Shown here: one piece after another, positions 1 to 7,061 of the stretch
Layout of the letters: every line of letters starts with the position of its first letter
How positions within the stretch are numbered: the first letter of the stretch is position 1
Assembly (NCBI GenBank): GCA_045546175.1
Contig: JAZQCI010000012.1
Span: forward strand, 1-12,139
Source of the DNA: CAG-791 sp045546175
Lineage (GTDB): Bacteria; Bacillota; Clostridia; Lachnospirales; Lachnospiraceae
Direction of reading: 5' to 3'
Length of the DNA: 12,139 nucleotides
The notes under the pieces: generated by a model
The model's input: only the letters and a program-made list of their open reading frames with translations
Told to the model about the DNA's origin: nothing
Database searches by the model: none
Position numbers and translations under genes: made by a program

Positions 1-156
1 TACCCTCCTGCGGCACTTCTTCAGCATTACGAACGCCTTCACCCCATTCTAACGATCTGGTGCCGCCAGAGTACCCTCCTGCGGCACTTCTTCAGCATTC
101 CGAGTGCTTTCACCCTTTCTGACAACAAAAGCGCCGCCGGAGCTCCCTCCGGCGGC
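1..156. repeat. 71-bp tandem repeat array with hairpin junctions
   Basis: Two full 71-bp units (1-71 and 72-142) share an identical first 28 bases and matching ends (GCCGCCAGAG and GCCGCCGGAG). A third unit starts at 143 and matches about 13 of its first 16 bases before diverging. The end of one unit and the start of the next are complementary, so each junction folds: imperfect at 61-86, perfect at 133-156. The array is cut by the window edge and may run further left. It lies downstream of the minus-strand mrp gene. It reads like a duplicated terminator region. Confidence 0.75.
121..156 (-). terminator. Intrinsic terminator of mrp
   Basis: Read on the minus strand, GCCGCCGGAG (156-147) and its perfect complement (142-133) form a 10-bp GC-rich stem with a 4-base loop. 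GCTTTTGTTG follows, a short T-rich tract. It begins 31 bases after the mrp stop codon, the expected place for a Rho-independent terminator. Confidence 0.75.
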
Positions 157-186
157 ACCACTACACCACTGCATCACTCAATTTTT

Positions 187-999
187 TCACTCAATAGGCG
201 GCAGAACGTCCTTAAGCCCTTCCATAAAGGTACTCTCGTAATACTCTGCTCTCCCCGTATCCATAAAGGAAGTCATCTCGGGATCGATCGGGATCCTGGC
301 AACGACAGGAATATTTTCCTTCGCCGCAATCTCTTCCACATGGCTGTCGCCGAAGATCCGGATCTCCTCGCCGCAGTGCGGGCACTTCACGTAGCTCATG
401 TTCTCGACGATGCCCAGTACCGGCACCTTCATGAGCTTGGCCATGCCCAGCGCCTTCTTCACGATCATGCTGACCAGATCCTGAGGCGTTGTGACGACGA
501 TGATGCCGTCGATCGGCAGCGACTGGAAAACGGTAAGCGGCACATCGCCGGTTCCCGGAGGCATATCGATGAACATGTAATCAACATAGCCCCACGCGAC
601 GTCTGTCCAGAACTGCTTGAGGGCTCCCGTGATCACAGGGCTTCTCCAAATCACCGGGGCGTCTTCCTGTTTTGTCAAAAGATTCATGGACATCACTTTG
701 ATCCCCGTCACGGTGGTTGCCGGATAGAGACATTCTTCTGTGGCGACCAGGTCCGCGTAGCCTACGCCGAACATCTTCGGCACGCTGGGGCCTGTGATAT
801 CCGCGTCAAGGATTGCCGTCTGATAGCCGTTTCTTCTGGACCAGAGCGCGCTCATCGCCGTGACAGAAGATTTGCCGACTCCGCCTTTGCCGCTGACGAT
901 CGCGATCACCTTGTTGACGTGGCTTCCCTTGTTGGCCTCGATGTGAAAATCCGGCGGCGTGGGCGGCTTAGGTGCGCCGTTATTGTTCTGAGCACTCAT
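187..999 (-). CDS. mrp: Mrp/NBP35 family iron-sulfur carrier P-loop ATPase
   Basis: This is a soluble cytoplasmic ATPase of the Mrp/ApbC (NBP35) family, whose members bind and transfer Fe-S clusters to apoproteins. Counting from the chosen start (270 residues), it has a deviant Walker A GKGGVGKSS at 37-45, DADITGPS at 65-72, the switch-like IDMPPGTGD at 144-152, and the CPHC pair at 206-209 that carries the bridging cluster in this family. The N-terminus has no cysteines, so the extra cysteine cluster of NBP35-type proteins is absent. An ATG lies five codons upstream (1014), but I prefer 999: GGAGG sits eight bases before it and overlaps the codons that would follow 1014, while 1014 has no good ribosome binding site. 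It is a single gene with its own terminator, divergent from the NYN gene. Confidence 0.93.
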   Translation of the reverse strand: MSAQNNNGAPKPPTPPDFHIEANKGSHVNKVIAIVSGKGGVGKSSVTAMSALWSRRNGYQTAILDADITGPSVPKMFGVGYADLVATEECLYPATTVTGIKVMSMNLLTKQEDAPVIWRSPVITGALKQFWTDVAWGYVDYMFIDMPPGTGDVPLTVFQSLPIDGIIVVTTPQDLVSMIVKKALGMAKLMKVPVLGIVENMSYVKCPHCGEEIRIFGDSHVEEIAAKENIPVVARIPIDPEMTSFMDTGRAEYYESTFMEGLKDVLPPIE

Positions 1000-1035
1000 G
1001 TTTTGTTCCTCCATTCTTTAGTATGCCCAACCATT

Positions 1036-1095
1036 CGGCTCCTGAATCTTCGACTCCTGCATCTCCGACTCCCGCATCTCCGGCTCCTGCATCTC
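1036..1095. repeat. Four 15-bp tandem units (minisatellite)
   Basis: Four consecutive 15-base units occupy 1036-1050, 1051-1065, 1066-1080 and 1081-1095, with a consensus near CGRCTCCTGCATCTC and one to three differences between units. The inverted repeat GAATGC-TTC-GCATTC (1096-1110) follows directly. The array lies between the mrp start and the divergent promoter region, so it is probably in the mrp leader or promoter. Open frames through it are short arginine-rich or serine/alanine/proline-rich strings typical of repeat translation, and I do not call a gene. Confidence 0.85.
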
Positions 1096-1160
1096 GAATG
1101 CTTCGCATTCTTTGCCGCGTCGTCCGCATGCGCTGCGCGCCGAACAGTTACAAATATTAA

Positions 1161-1191
1161 TTGTTTCTCGCGCCCCAAAAACTGCTATAGT
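1161..1191 (+). promoter_or_regulatory. Possible distal promoter for the NYN gene
   Basis: TTGTTT (1161-1166) and an extended -10, TGC-TATAGT (1183-1191), are 19 bases apart, slightly long for sigma-A. A small hairpin, CAGGG-GACTT-CCCTG, follows at about 1198-1212. It is weaker than the promoter at 1282-1311. Confidence 0.35.
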
Positions 1192-1281
1192 ATTAAACAG
1201 GGGACTTCCCTGCTCTGAAATACATTAAACGAAGGAGCTGTCGAAACCCCGTACCATCTATATTAATGGAAACTGTTCTTT

Positions 1282-1311
1282 TTGAAAAGTGCAAGTAATG
1301 TTCAGTATACA
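1282..1311 (+). promoter_or_regulatory. Sigma-A-like promoter for the NYN gene
   Basis: TTGAAA (1282-1287) and TATACA (1306-1311) are separated by 18 bases, a good sigma-A match. The predicted start at about 1318 leaves a leader of about 23 bases containing the AAGGA site (1329-1333 region) before the ATG at 1341. Confidence 0.55.
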
Positions 1312-1340
1312 AGACAAAGGAATCAAATAAGGAATCAATT

Positions 1341-2516
1341 ATGGAAGATCTCAATATCGCTCTGTTAATCGACTCAGATAACGTAAGCCCCAGATATATC
1401 TCTGGGATTCTCAGTGAACTGTCCAAATACGGCAAAATCACGATCCGCCGCATGTACGGCGACTGGTCCCAGGATCGTCTCCACTCCTGGATGAAGTGTT
1501 CTTCCAGATTCTCGCTCACTCCCGTCATGCAGCCCAACAACACGCCGGGCAAAAATGCCTCCGACATAGGCCTCATCATCGACGCCATGGATATTCTCTA
1601 CACGGGCGATGTGCAGGGCTTCTGCCTGGTCTCCAGCGACGGTGATTTCAACAAGCTGGCGACCAGACTGCGCGAAGCCGGCAAATTTGTCATCGGAATG
1701 GGCGAGAAAAAGACGCCGGAATCCTTCCGCGCGTCCTGTGAACGTTTCATATTCCTCGATGTCATCGAGAGTGAGGACCCTACCGCCCGGCGCAGGCCGG
1801 ATCCCTACGCGTCAGCCGGTTCGCAGTCCTACGTTTCTGCCTCTGCGTCCTACGGATCCGACTCCTCCGCAGACAGCGCGTCCGGACGATCCGCCTCCGG
1901 CGCAGGTACCGCTTCGCGCCGCAGAAAGGCGGCCGTCTCCGAACCTGCCCTGCCCTACAAGACATCTTCCGGCACTGCCCAGGGCTCGCAGGCCGCTTAT
2001 TCCAACGCAAAATTGCAGGAAGAACCTGATCTCGACCAGGATTACGACAGCGATTCAGAAGGCTCCTTCACCGATAAGGAGACCATCGAGGCTGCGATTG
2101 TCAATATCATCACCGACAACAACGCCGAAGGCAAAGAGACCGGCCTGGGCGAGATCGGCTCCCGCCTGGTCAAGATCTTCCCTGACTTCGACGTCAGAAA
2201 CTATCATTACAGCAAGCTCTCCGAGTACCTCAAGGACTTCCCGTCCCTCAAGGTCGAGAACCGCGACAACGCCGTGTGGGTCTCCCTCAACAGTTCCACC
2301 GACAGTGAGATCGAGCAGCAGATCCTTCGCATCTTCAAGAAGCACGGCACAGACGACATGTATCTGGCCACCCTCAAGAAAGAGCTTCTCGAGCTCAATC
2401 CCAACCTGGAGGCCAGCATCCGCCGAAGCGGCGTCACCCGCTTCTCCGTCTACCTGCACCGCATGATCGGTTCCGTCGAGGTCAGTGGGCGGCATGTGAC
2501 GCTCAAGCGGCCGTGA
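1341..2516 (+). CDS. NYN (LabA-like) domain protein with two C-terminal OST-HTH/LOTUS-type domains
   Basis: The 391-residue protein starts with a NYN domain (about 5-140), a PIN-like fold used by RNases. The acidic residues expected of its metal site are visible: LIDSDN (D11, D13), NASD (D75), D82 and SSDGDF (D100, D102). A disordered Ser/Ala/Arg-rich linker follows (145-245). Then comes an OST-HTH/LOTUS winged helix (246-318, ending in AVWVSL) and a second, more divergent winged-helix-like unit (322-389). LOTUS domains are known to bind RNA, in some cases G-rich or G-quadruplex RNA, so an RNA-directed nuclease or RNA-regulation role is likely; substrate and activity are unknown. The protein is cytoplasmic, with no signal or membrane segment. 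AAGGA lies seven bases before the ATG. It is monocistronic and converges on the hydrolase with only 14 bases between stops. Confidence 0.9.
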   Translation: MEDLNIALLIDSDNVSPRYISGILSELSKYGKITIRRMYGDWSQDRLHSWMKCSSRFSLTPVMQPNNTPGKNASDIGLIIDAMDILYTGDVQGFCLVSSDGDFNKLATRLREAGKFVIGMGEKKTPESFRASCERFIFLDVIESEDPTARRRPDPYASAGSQSYVSASASYGSDSSADSASGRSASGAGTASRRRKAAVSEPALPYKTSSGTAQGSQAAYSNAKLQEEPDLDQDYDSDSEGSFTDKETIEAAIVNIITDNNAEGKETGLGEIGSRLVKIFPDFDVRNYHYSKLSEYLKDFPSLKVENRDNAVWVSLNSSTDSEIEQQILRIFKKHGTDDMYLATLKKELLELNPNLEASIRRSGVTRFSVYLHRMIGSVEVSGRHVTLKRP

Positions 2517-2517
2517 T

Positions 2518-2530
2518 GGTGTGTCACACC
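2518..2530. repeat. Perfect palindrome between convergent stops
   Basis: GGTGTG-T-CACACC occupies almost the whole 14-base gap between the two convergent stop codons. It could form a very short hairpin, but no T-tract follows on either strand, so I do not call it a terminator. Confidence 0.4.
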
Positions 2531-3559
2531 TCACGCTTTCCTCTCTACAATCGCCGGATCCACCAGCTTCAGGAAGCTCTCTATCTTAGCCCAGTATCCC
2601 TTCGGATCCACGATAGCACTGTGGACATGCTTCGCCCCATGCACCACCATGCACATCTTCTCGCAGGATGCCGCCTCAAACAGCTTGTGCATCATTCTGC
2701 AAGGGATAAAAGTATCCGCATCTCCGTGAATGAACAGAGTAGGCGTCTTGGAGCGCTTCACCGCCTCCAAAGGAGACGCCAGATTCAGGTCGTATCCGGC
2801 CCTCACCATAGCGATCCTTCGCATAATGGGGAGAAGAATATCCGACGGGATCGGCGGCTTCTCCTTCAAAGTACTGTAAACATGCGCGAATTCGTCCATG
2901 GCGCATGTGAAACCGGCGTCCTCGACACAGGCCTTCACGTTAGAAGGAAGCTTCTCGCCCGTGACCATCATGACCGTGGCCGCGCCCATGGAAATGCCGT
3001 GCAGAATGATGACCGCCTCGGGGTCCAAATGGAGAATCCTGTCGATCCAGATGATCACATCCAGCCTGTCATGATAACCGTAGCCGACATAGGTTCCTTC
3101 GCTCTTGCCGTGGCCGCGCAGGTCAGGCAGGACGACATTCATGCCGTAGCGGTCGTGATAAACCTTTGCATAGAGGCCCATGCTCTCCGCAGAATCCGAA
3201 TAGCCGTGCACACACACCGCAAAGCGATGGTCTCCGCCCTTGACCGCCGACGGAATAAAGTTGGCGTGAATCCGCAGTCCGTCTTCCGCCCTCTCGTACC
3301 AGTCCTTTCTGTCCGGGTGCGTGTTCATCCAACGGCGCCCCTGCATGTAGGGTCTCTCGCTCTCATCCTTGTCGTGGCTCTTGTCGCGCTTGACCGGCTT
3401 CATGGAAAAATCGTAGAAATAGTTCGCTATCCCGACCAGCGATCCCACTGCGCCCCACAGACTCGAACCCGCTAAAAATCCCGAAACCTTGCGCAGAAGG
3501 GATATCTCCGCCTTTTGCTTCATCTCTTCCGGTACTATGGACTTATCCTTCTTACCCAT
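2531..3559 (-). CDS. Membrane-anchored alpha/beta hydrolase (YqkD-like)
   Basis: This 342-residue serine hydrolase has the alpha/beta hydrolase landmarks in order: an oxyanion HG (118-119, CVHGYS), LPDLRGHGKSEG (144-155), the nucleophile elbow GISMG with Ser190, an acidic residue in HGDADTF (D280 or D282), and the catalytic His in GAKHVHS (H311). A hydrophobic segment at about 27-47 after a basic N-terminus suggests one membrane anchor with the catalytic domain outside; a buried N-terminal helix is the alternative. The family includes Bacillus YqkD-like proteins, whose substrate is not firmly known. The start lies 24 bases after the stop of the 903-residue sensor gene and has its own AAGGGA/AGGTGA ribosome binding site, so the two form an operon. 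No terminator is evident downstream, where it converges with the NYN gene. Confidence 0.9.
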   Translation of the reverse strand: MGKKDKSIVPEEMKQKAEISLLRKVSGFLAGSSLWGAVGSLVGIANYFYDFSMKPVKRDKSHDKDESERPYMQGRRWMNTHPDRKDWYERAEDGLRIHANFIPSAVKGGDHRFAVCVHGYSDSAESMGLYAKVYHDRYGMNVVLPDLRGHGKSEGTYVGYGYHDRLDVIIWIDRILHLDPEAVIILHGISMGAATVMMVTGEKLPSNVKACVEDAGFTCAMDEFAHVYSTLKEKPPIPSDILLPIMRRIAMVRAGYDLNLASPLEAVKRSKTPTLFIHGDADTFIPCRMMHKLFEAASCEKMCMVVHGAKHVHSAIVDPKGYWAKIESFLKLVDPAIVERKA

Positions 3560-3583
3560 ATCTAAGTTCCCTTCACCTGCCCG

Positions 3584-6295
3584 TCACGGCAGTTTCATAC
3601 AAACTGTGACCATGAACTCCGTGCCCTCGCCTCTGCGGCTACGCACTCTGACATTTCCGCCCATGATGCTGACGATCTCCCTCGCAATATAAAGTCCTGC
3701 GCGGAGCGGATCGTCCCTCTCATCTTTCATTTCAAACATACCCTGCATCAGGTCGCTGGCAATGCTGCTGCCGTTGTCCCTGATCGTAAAGTACATATAA
3801 GCTCTGTTTCCCGAGGCCCTGTCCGCCCTGCATCCCAGGTTGATCACGCCGCCCTGCGGAGTCTGCTCGGCCGCAGTCTCCAGAAGGCTCACCAGCGCTC
3901 TCTGCAGCTTTGCCTTGTCGCCGATCGCCTGGTCGGGCATCGACACGCTCTTCTTAAGCTCCAGCTTGATCCTCTTCTTCGCGCACACAGGCTCCTGAAG
4001 GACCATGACATTCTCCAGGCACTCATCGATGGAGAAGAGCTCCTCCTTCAGAACCCGGTCGTCCGAAGCGGCCATCTCAACAAGATCATCCATGACCGTG
4101 CTGGTCTTCACCGCCGTCTCGCGGTCGGTCTCCTTCTGATAAGCTGCATCTCTTCGCGCAGAATCCTCACGCTGCAAAACAGCGCCTCTCTGCACGGATT
4201 CCTCACGCTGCAAAATAGCGCCTCTCTGCACGGATTCCTCACGCTGCAAACCAGCGCCTCTCCGCGCAGGCTCCTCCCTGCGCCCGGCTGTTTCGGGACG
4301 CAGTCCGCTGCTGAAAGGATTGCGGGACGCCTGATTGACCGCGCCTCTCCGAATAATTGTGCCGTCCATGCCGCCGGACATGCCGTCCATCCAACCGTCC
4401 TCGGTGTCTTCCGGCTCCCGGAGCGAGCCCGCGTTTAAACTGCCGACGAGTCCGCCCGCGGCTGAAGTCGCTGCCGACGCACCAGCGCCCGCACCTGCTT
4501 CCGCAAGTCCCGCCTCCGCGCCACCGCCCGCCATAGGTCTCTCCGCCGCTTCCGACGCCTTCTTCATGGCGTCGATCATATCCTGCATCTTCTTAACCGT
4601 GCCGCGCTGCTCGCGCTCGCGCAGCTCGCTGCTGCGCCGCTCCTGCTCCCGAATCTTCTCGGACTCGCGAAGCGCGTCCATCGTCTTCTGGAGTTCCTCC
4701 TCCAGGCGCTGGATCTCTTTCTGCTTGCCGGCCAGTTCCTTATCGCAGTCCGCTGTCAGAAGATCGATGGTCTTCTGCATCTTGGCCAGTTCCGCCTCCT
4801 GCGCCCTGCGGTAATTCTCGATCTGCTTCTCGAGCAGCTCCTCTTTCTCCGCGTAACCGCGCTGCAGTTCCTGCTCCCTGGCCTCATACTCCAGGCGCAG
4901 CTGCTTTTCGCGTACTTCAACAGAGCCCTTCTGCGAGCTCAGCACTTCGTTCATTTTCACGCGGAAGGCCTCGATCTGCTCCTGCGTCTTGGCCTGCGCC
5001 TCCTCGATCTCCTTGCGGACCGTGGTCTGCGCCTCCTCGACCTGGAGCCGCGCCTTCTCCTGCGCCTCGCGGATCTCCACCCGCGCGCGCTCCTGCTGCA
5101 TCTTGGAGGCCTGCTCTGCTTTGGCGATCTGCAGGTCCGTCGCCCTGCGGACTTCGTCCCTGTCTACGTAAAAGAGCATGCGCATGCCGCCCCCGCCGCG
5201 GCCGGGGCTGCTGACCATGTAGACGTCCGTCCACCGCTTTGTGCCGTCCGCCTGCTCCATCTCGAACATTCCCAGATAGGGGTCCGCCGAAATCATATCC
5301 AGATGCGCTTCCGTCAGCCGCTTTCTCGTGATGCTCGTCATCTCCAGGCGATAGAAGGGATCTTTTGACACCTCTTCCGCGAATCCCGCCATGCTCATGC
5401 CGAACTTCTCGGAGAACTGCCTGGTCACGTAGACCGGGCTCCAATTCCCGGGCTCCCCTGTCAAAACACAGAGCGCCCCCGGGATCCTCCCCAGAATCTC
5501 CGATGCTGTCGCGACGCGCTCCTGCATCTGGGCGTGAAGCTGGTTGAAGCCCGTGGTTTCCTGGAATACGCAGTAGTATACGGTGTTGTCGCCTTCCTGA
5601 TAGGCCGGCGCGCCGATCATTCGATACTGGAACCGGTTTCCGTCCCGCCGGAAGAACGTCAGATTGACAGCCAGGTGGCCGTTTGTCCCCTGGATCTCCT
5701 TGAGCCTGGACATTATTTTGTCCCGCTCTTCTTCGGAGACCATGAAGAAAGGATCCCGCTCCATCTGCTTCTGGAACTGGTCCTCCTTGTAGTGGAGCTT
5801 CTTCCAGAAATACTCATTGTAAAAGAGCGTCTTGGGACCCTCGTCCTTCATATATGCAAAGATCAGCACGCCGCACGGCAGGTTCTCGGTAAATTCCCTG
5901 ATCTGCTCCATTCCTCCGACGCCCTGTTTCTCGGACATATGAAGAAATGTGATCTCAAAGTGCTGCCCGCGCTTACAGATCGCCATGCTGCAGCGAAGAT
6001 AGACGGCCTTCTCCTCCTCCTTGGGCACGAGGTTGATCTCGTATGCTACCGTCGAAATATCAGCGGCACTGGGTGAACTCTTGATCGAGACAATGTCCAC
6101 GTAATACCGCTCCGGCTTCGCTGTCATCTCCTCCTGCAGGAAATTCCTGATCTCCTTGGCGGAGAGGAAATGGTACATCTGCCCCGGCGTGATCCAGACG
6201 ACGTCGTAGGCCAGGTCTTCCAGGCACAGGTCCGGATCTCTGCTGCTGAAAAAGCTATTTAAAAAGTTTTTACCAAAATCAATAGGAGTCTGCAT
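3584..6295 (-). CDS. NTF2-like/PAS/PAS/coiled-coil protein with a degenerate histidine-kinase ATPase domain
   Basis: This is a 903-residue cytoplasmic signalling protein. By sequence pattern its parts are an NTF2/SnoaL-like domain (about 1-123, 'AYDVVWITPGQMYHF'), PAS domain 1 (about 130-250), PAS domain 2 (about 260-385), and a long charged coiled coil (385-580). Next come an Ala/Gly-rich linker (586-625), a 12-residue tandem repeat (679-726), and a C-terminal GHKL/HATPase_c-like domain (about 745-903). A DHp-like remnant at 733-765 (MDDLVEMA then FSIDECLENV) precedes the ATPase domain, but the H-box histidine helix is missing. In the ATPase the N-box is altered (QRALVSLLETAAEQTP, no Asn), while the G1-like RDNGSSI (839-845) and G2-like RAGLYIAREIV (865-875) remain. 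It is therefore probably a pseudokinase or regulatory scaffold rather than an autophosphorylating kinase. No membrane segments or nearby response regulator are seen. It is the first gene of an operon with the hydrolase. Confidence 0.85.
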   Translation of the reverse strand: MQTPIDFGKNFLNSFFSSRDPDLCLEDLAYDVVWITPGQMYHFLSAKEIRNFLQEEMTAKPERYYVDIVSIKSSPSAADISTVAYEINLVPKEEEKAVYLRCSMAICKRGQHFEITFLHMSEKQGVGGMEQIREFTENLPCGVLIFAYMKDEGPKTLFYNEYFWKKLHYKEDQFQKQMERDPFFMVSEEERDKIMSRLKEIQGTNGHLAVNLTFFRRDGNRFQYRMIGAPAYQEGDNTVYYCVFQETTGFNQLHAQMQERVATASEILGRIPGALCVLTGEPGNWSPVYVTRQFSEKFGMSMAGFAEEVSKDPFYRLEMTSITRKRLTEAHLDMISADPYLGMFEMEQADGTKRWTDVYMVSSPGRGGGGMRMLFYVDRDEVRRATDLQIAKAEQASKMQQERARVEIREAQEKARLQVEEAQTTVRKEIEEAQAKTQEQIEAFRVKMNEVLSSQKGSVEVREKQLRLEYEAREQELQRGYAEKEELLEKQIENYRRAQEAELAKMQKTIDLLTADCDKELAGKQKEIQRLEEELQKTMDALRESEKIREQERRSSELREREQRGTVKKMQDMIDAMKKASEAAERPMAGGGAEAGLAEAGAGAGASAATSAAGGLVGSLNAGSLREPEDTEDGWMDGMSGGMDGTIIRRGAVNQASRNPFSSGLRPETAGRREEPARRGAGLQREESVQRGAILQREESVQRGAVLQREDSARRDAAYQKETDRETAVKTSTVMDDLVEMAASDDRVLKEELFSIDECLENVMVLQEPVCAKKRIKLELKKSVSMPDQAIGDKAKLQRALVSLLETAAEQTPQGGVINLGCRADRASGNRAYMYFTIRDNGSSIASDLMQGMFEMKDERDDPLRAGLYIAREIVSIMGGNVRVRSRRGEGTEFMVTVCMKLP
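4118..4261 (-). repeat. In-frame 36-bp tandem repeat in the sensor gene
   Basis: About four 36-bp copies encode the 12-residue unit R-G-A-x-L-Q-R-E-E-S-V-Q (residues 679-690, 691-702, 703-714, and a degenerate copy at 715-726). The middle copies are nearly identical in DNA. This suggests recent slippage or unequal exchange, and copy number may differ between strains. The repeat lies in the disordered linker before the ATPase domain. Confidence 0.85.
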
Positions 6296-6301
6296 ATGAC
6301 C

Positions 6302-6332
6302 ATTATATCAAACTACATCCCCTTCGGGACAA
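6302..6332 (-). promoter_or_regulatory. Promoter of the sensor-hydrolase operon, -10 next to the start codon
   Basis: On the minus strand TTGTCC (6332-6327) and a perfect TATAAT (6307-6302) are 19 bases apart. Only six bases separate the -10 from the ATG at 6295, so transcription would begin at or within a few bases of the start codon. No Shine-Dalgarno sequence precedes that ATG, which fits a leaderless or nearly leaderless message. If this promoter is not used, the start codon or an upstream promoter needs reconsideration. Confidence 0.45.
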
Positions 6333-6355
6333 AAAGATATCGGAAAAAGTCTCCC

Positions 6356-6372
6356 GCGCAGGCCTCCTGCGC
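6356..6372. repeat. Hairpin in the sensor/rlmH divergent region
   Basis: GCGCAGG (6356-6362), a 3-base loop and CCTGCGC (6366-6372) form a perfect 7-bp stem. It lies upstream of the sensor operon's -35 and of the rlmH promoter. Its role is unknown; a regulator operator or a weak terminator is possible. Confidence 0.4.
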
Positions 6373-6436
6373 AGTATCTGGGACTTGGGGTACCGGATCG
6401 TTACCTCTTTTTGCCTGTTTTTAGCGGGAAGGTCGG

Positions 6437-6465
6437 TTGACGAATCGGCCGCGCCATTAGAAAAT
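6437..6465 (+). promoter_or_regulatory. Likely rlmH promoter
   Basis: TTGACG (6437-6442) and GAAAAT (6460-6465) are 17 bases apart. The -35 is strong and the -10 matches four of six. The predicted leader is about 30 bases and includes the AAGGAG site before rlmH. Confidence 0.45.
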
Positions 6466-6501
6466 GTTCTGGACGACACCCTCGCACAGAAAGGAGATCC
6501 C

Positions 6502-6975
6502 ATGATCCGCATCCTTTGCATCGGCAAAATGAAGGACAAAGCCCTCCACATGCTCGAAGAAGAATACACAAAGCGCCTGAGCTCTTTTGCCAAAATAGAG
6601 ATCCTCGAAGTTCGCGACGAGCCCAACGACCGCATCGAGCGCGAAAAGGAGGCCGCCCTGGCCAAGGAAAAAGAGGGCGAGCGCGCCCTGACCCAGATCA
6701 GGGACGGCGATTTCGTCATCCTGCTCGACCTGCACGGCTCCCACTGGGACAGCGAGACCTTCGCCGAGAAACTGGGCAGCTGGCAGATGGCTTCGAGCAA
6801 TCTGACTTTTGTCATCGCAGGGTCCCTGGGACCGTCGCCCGCCCTTACGGCGCGCGCCAACGTCCGCTGGAAGCTCTCCGACCTGACATTCACCCACCTC
6901 ATGACGCGCGTGCTGGTCCTGGAGCAGATCTACCGCGCCTTCATGATCCTGAACGGGAGAAAATATCACAAGTGA
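6502..6975 (+). CDS. rlmH: 23S rRNA (pseudouridine-1915-N3)-methyltransferase RlmH
   Basis: RlmH is a SPOUT-fold methyltransferase that methylates pseudouridine 1915 in helix 69 of 23S rRNA on assembled ribosomes, using S-adenosylmethionine. The protein is 157 residues, the usual size. It starts with the typical MIRILCIGKMKD, has the knot loop FVIAGSLGPSP, and ends in the family signature VLEQIYRAFMILNGRKYHK (the last residues close the active site). The reading frame is open further upstream to 6385, but AAAGGAG five to six bases before the ATG at 6502 and the family length fix the start there. It is monocistronic and divergent from the sensor operon. Confidence 0.97.
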   Translation: MIRILCIGKMKDKALHMLEEEYTKRLSSFAKIEILEVRDEPNDRIEREKEAALAKEKEGERALTQIRDGDFVILLDLHGSHWDSETFAEKLGSWQMASSNLTFVIAGSLGPSPALTARANVRWKLSDLTFTHLMTRVLVLEQIYRAFMILNGRKYHK

Positions 6976-7034
6976 CGGAGCCAGCGGGAGATAAGACTCG
7001 CGGGGCGAGCCGCCGCGCCGCGTGCGCATTGCTG

Positions 7035-7048
7035 ACCCCGGCGGGGGT
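7035..7048 (+). terminator. Weak terminator-like hairpin after rlmH
   Basis: ACCCC (7035-7039), a 4-base loop and GGGGT (7044-7048) are followed by ATTTCACATTTTG. The stem is short and the T-tract interrupted, so terminator function is uncertain. It is the only candidate between rlmH and the orphan promoter at 7062. Confidence 0.3.
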
Positions 7049-7061
7049 ATTTCACATTTTG

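Noticed and set aside
1036..1095. CRISPR array
   Set aside because: The 15-bp units are contiguous without spacers; the same holds for 9870-9929 and the 71-bp array.
972..1178. Small frames across the 15-bp repeat upstream of mrp
   Set aside because: They encode only the translated repeat (Ser/Ala/Pro-rich or Arg/Ser-rich) and have no ribosome site.
340..1218. Long plus-strand open frames opposite mrp, and similar frames opposite the NYN, sensor, dipeptidase, transporter and transpeptidase genes
   Set aside because: They mirror the codon pattern of strongly supported genes and are rich in Arg, His, Ala or Asp, without domains or ribosome sites.
6296..6424. A 42-codon plus-strand frame with AGGAG seven bases before its ATG, starting back to back with the sensor gene's ATG
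   Set aside because: The ribosome site lies inside the sensor coding sequence, no promoter precedes it, no domain is recognisable, and CATATG gives a divergent start by chance.
6385..6501. In-frame N-terminal extension of RlmH
   Set aside because: It contains the predicted promoter and ribosome binding site, and would exceed the family's normal length; 6502 matches the conserved start.
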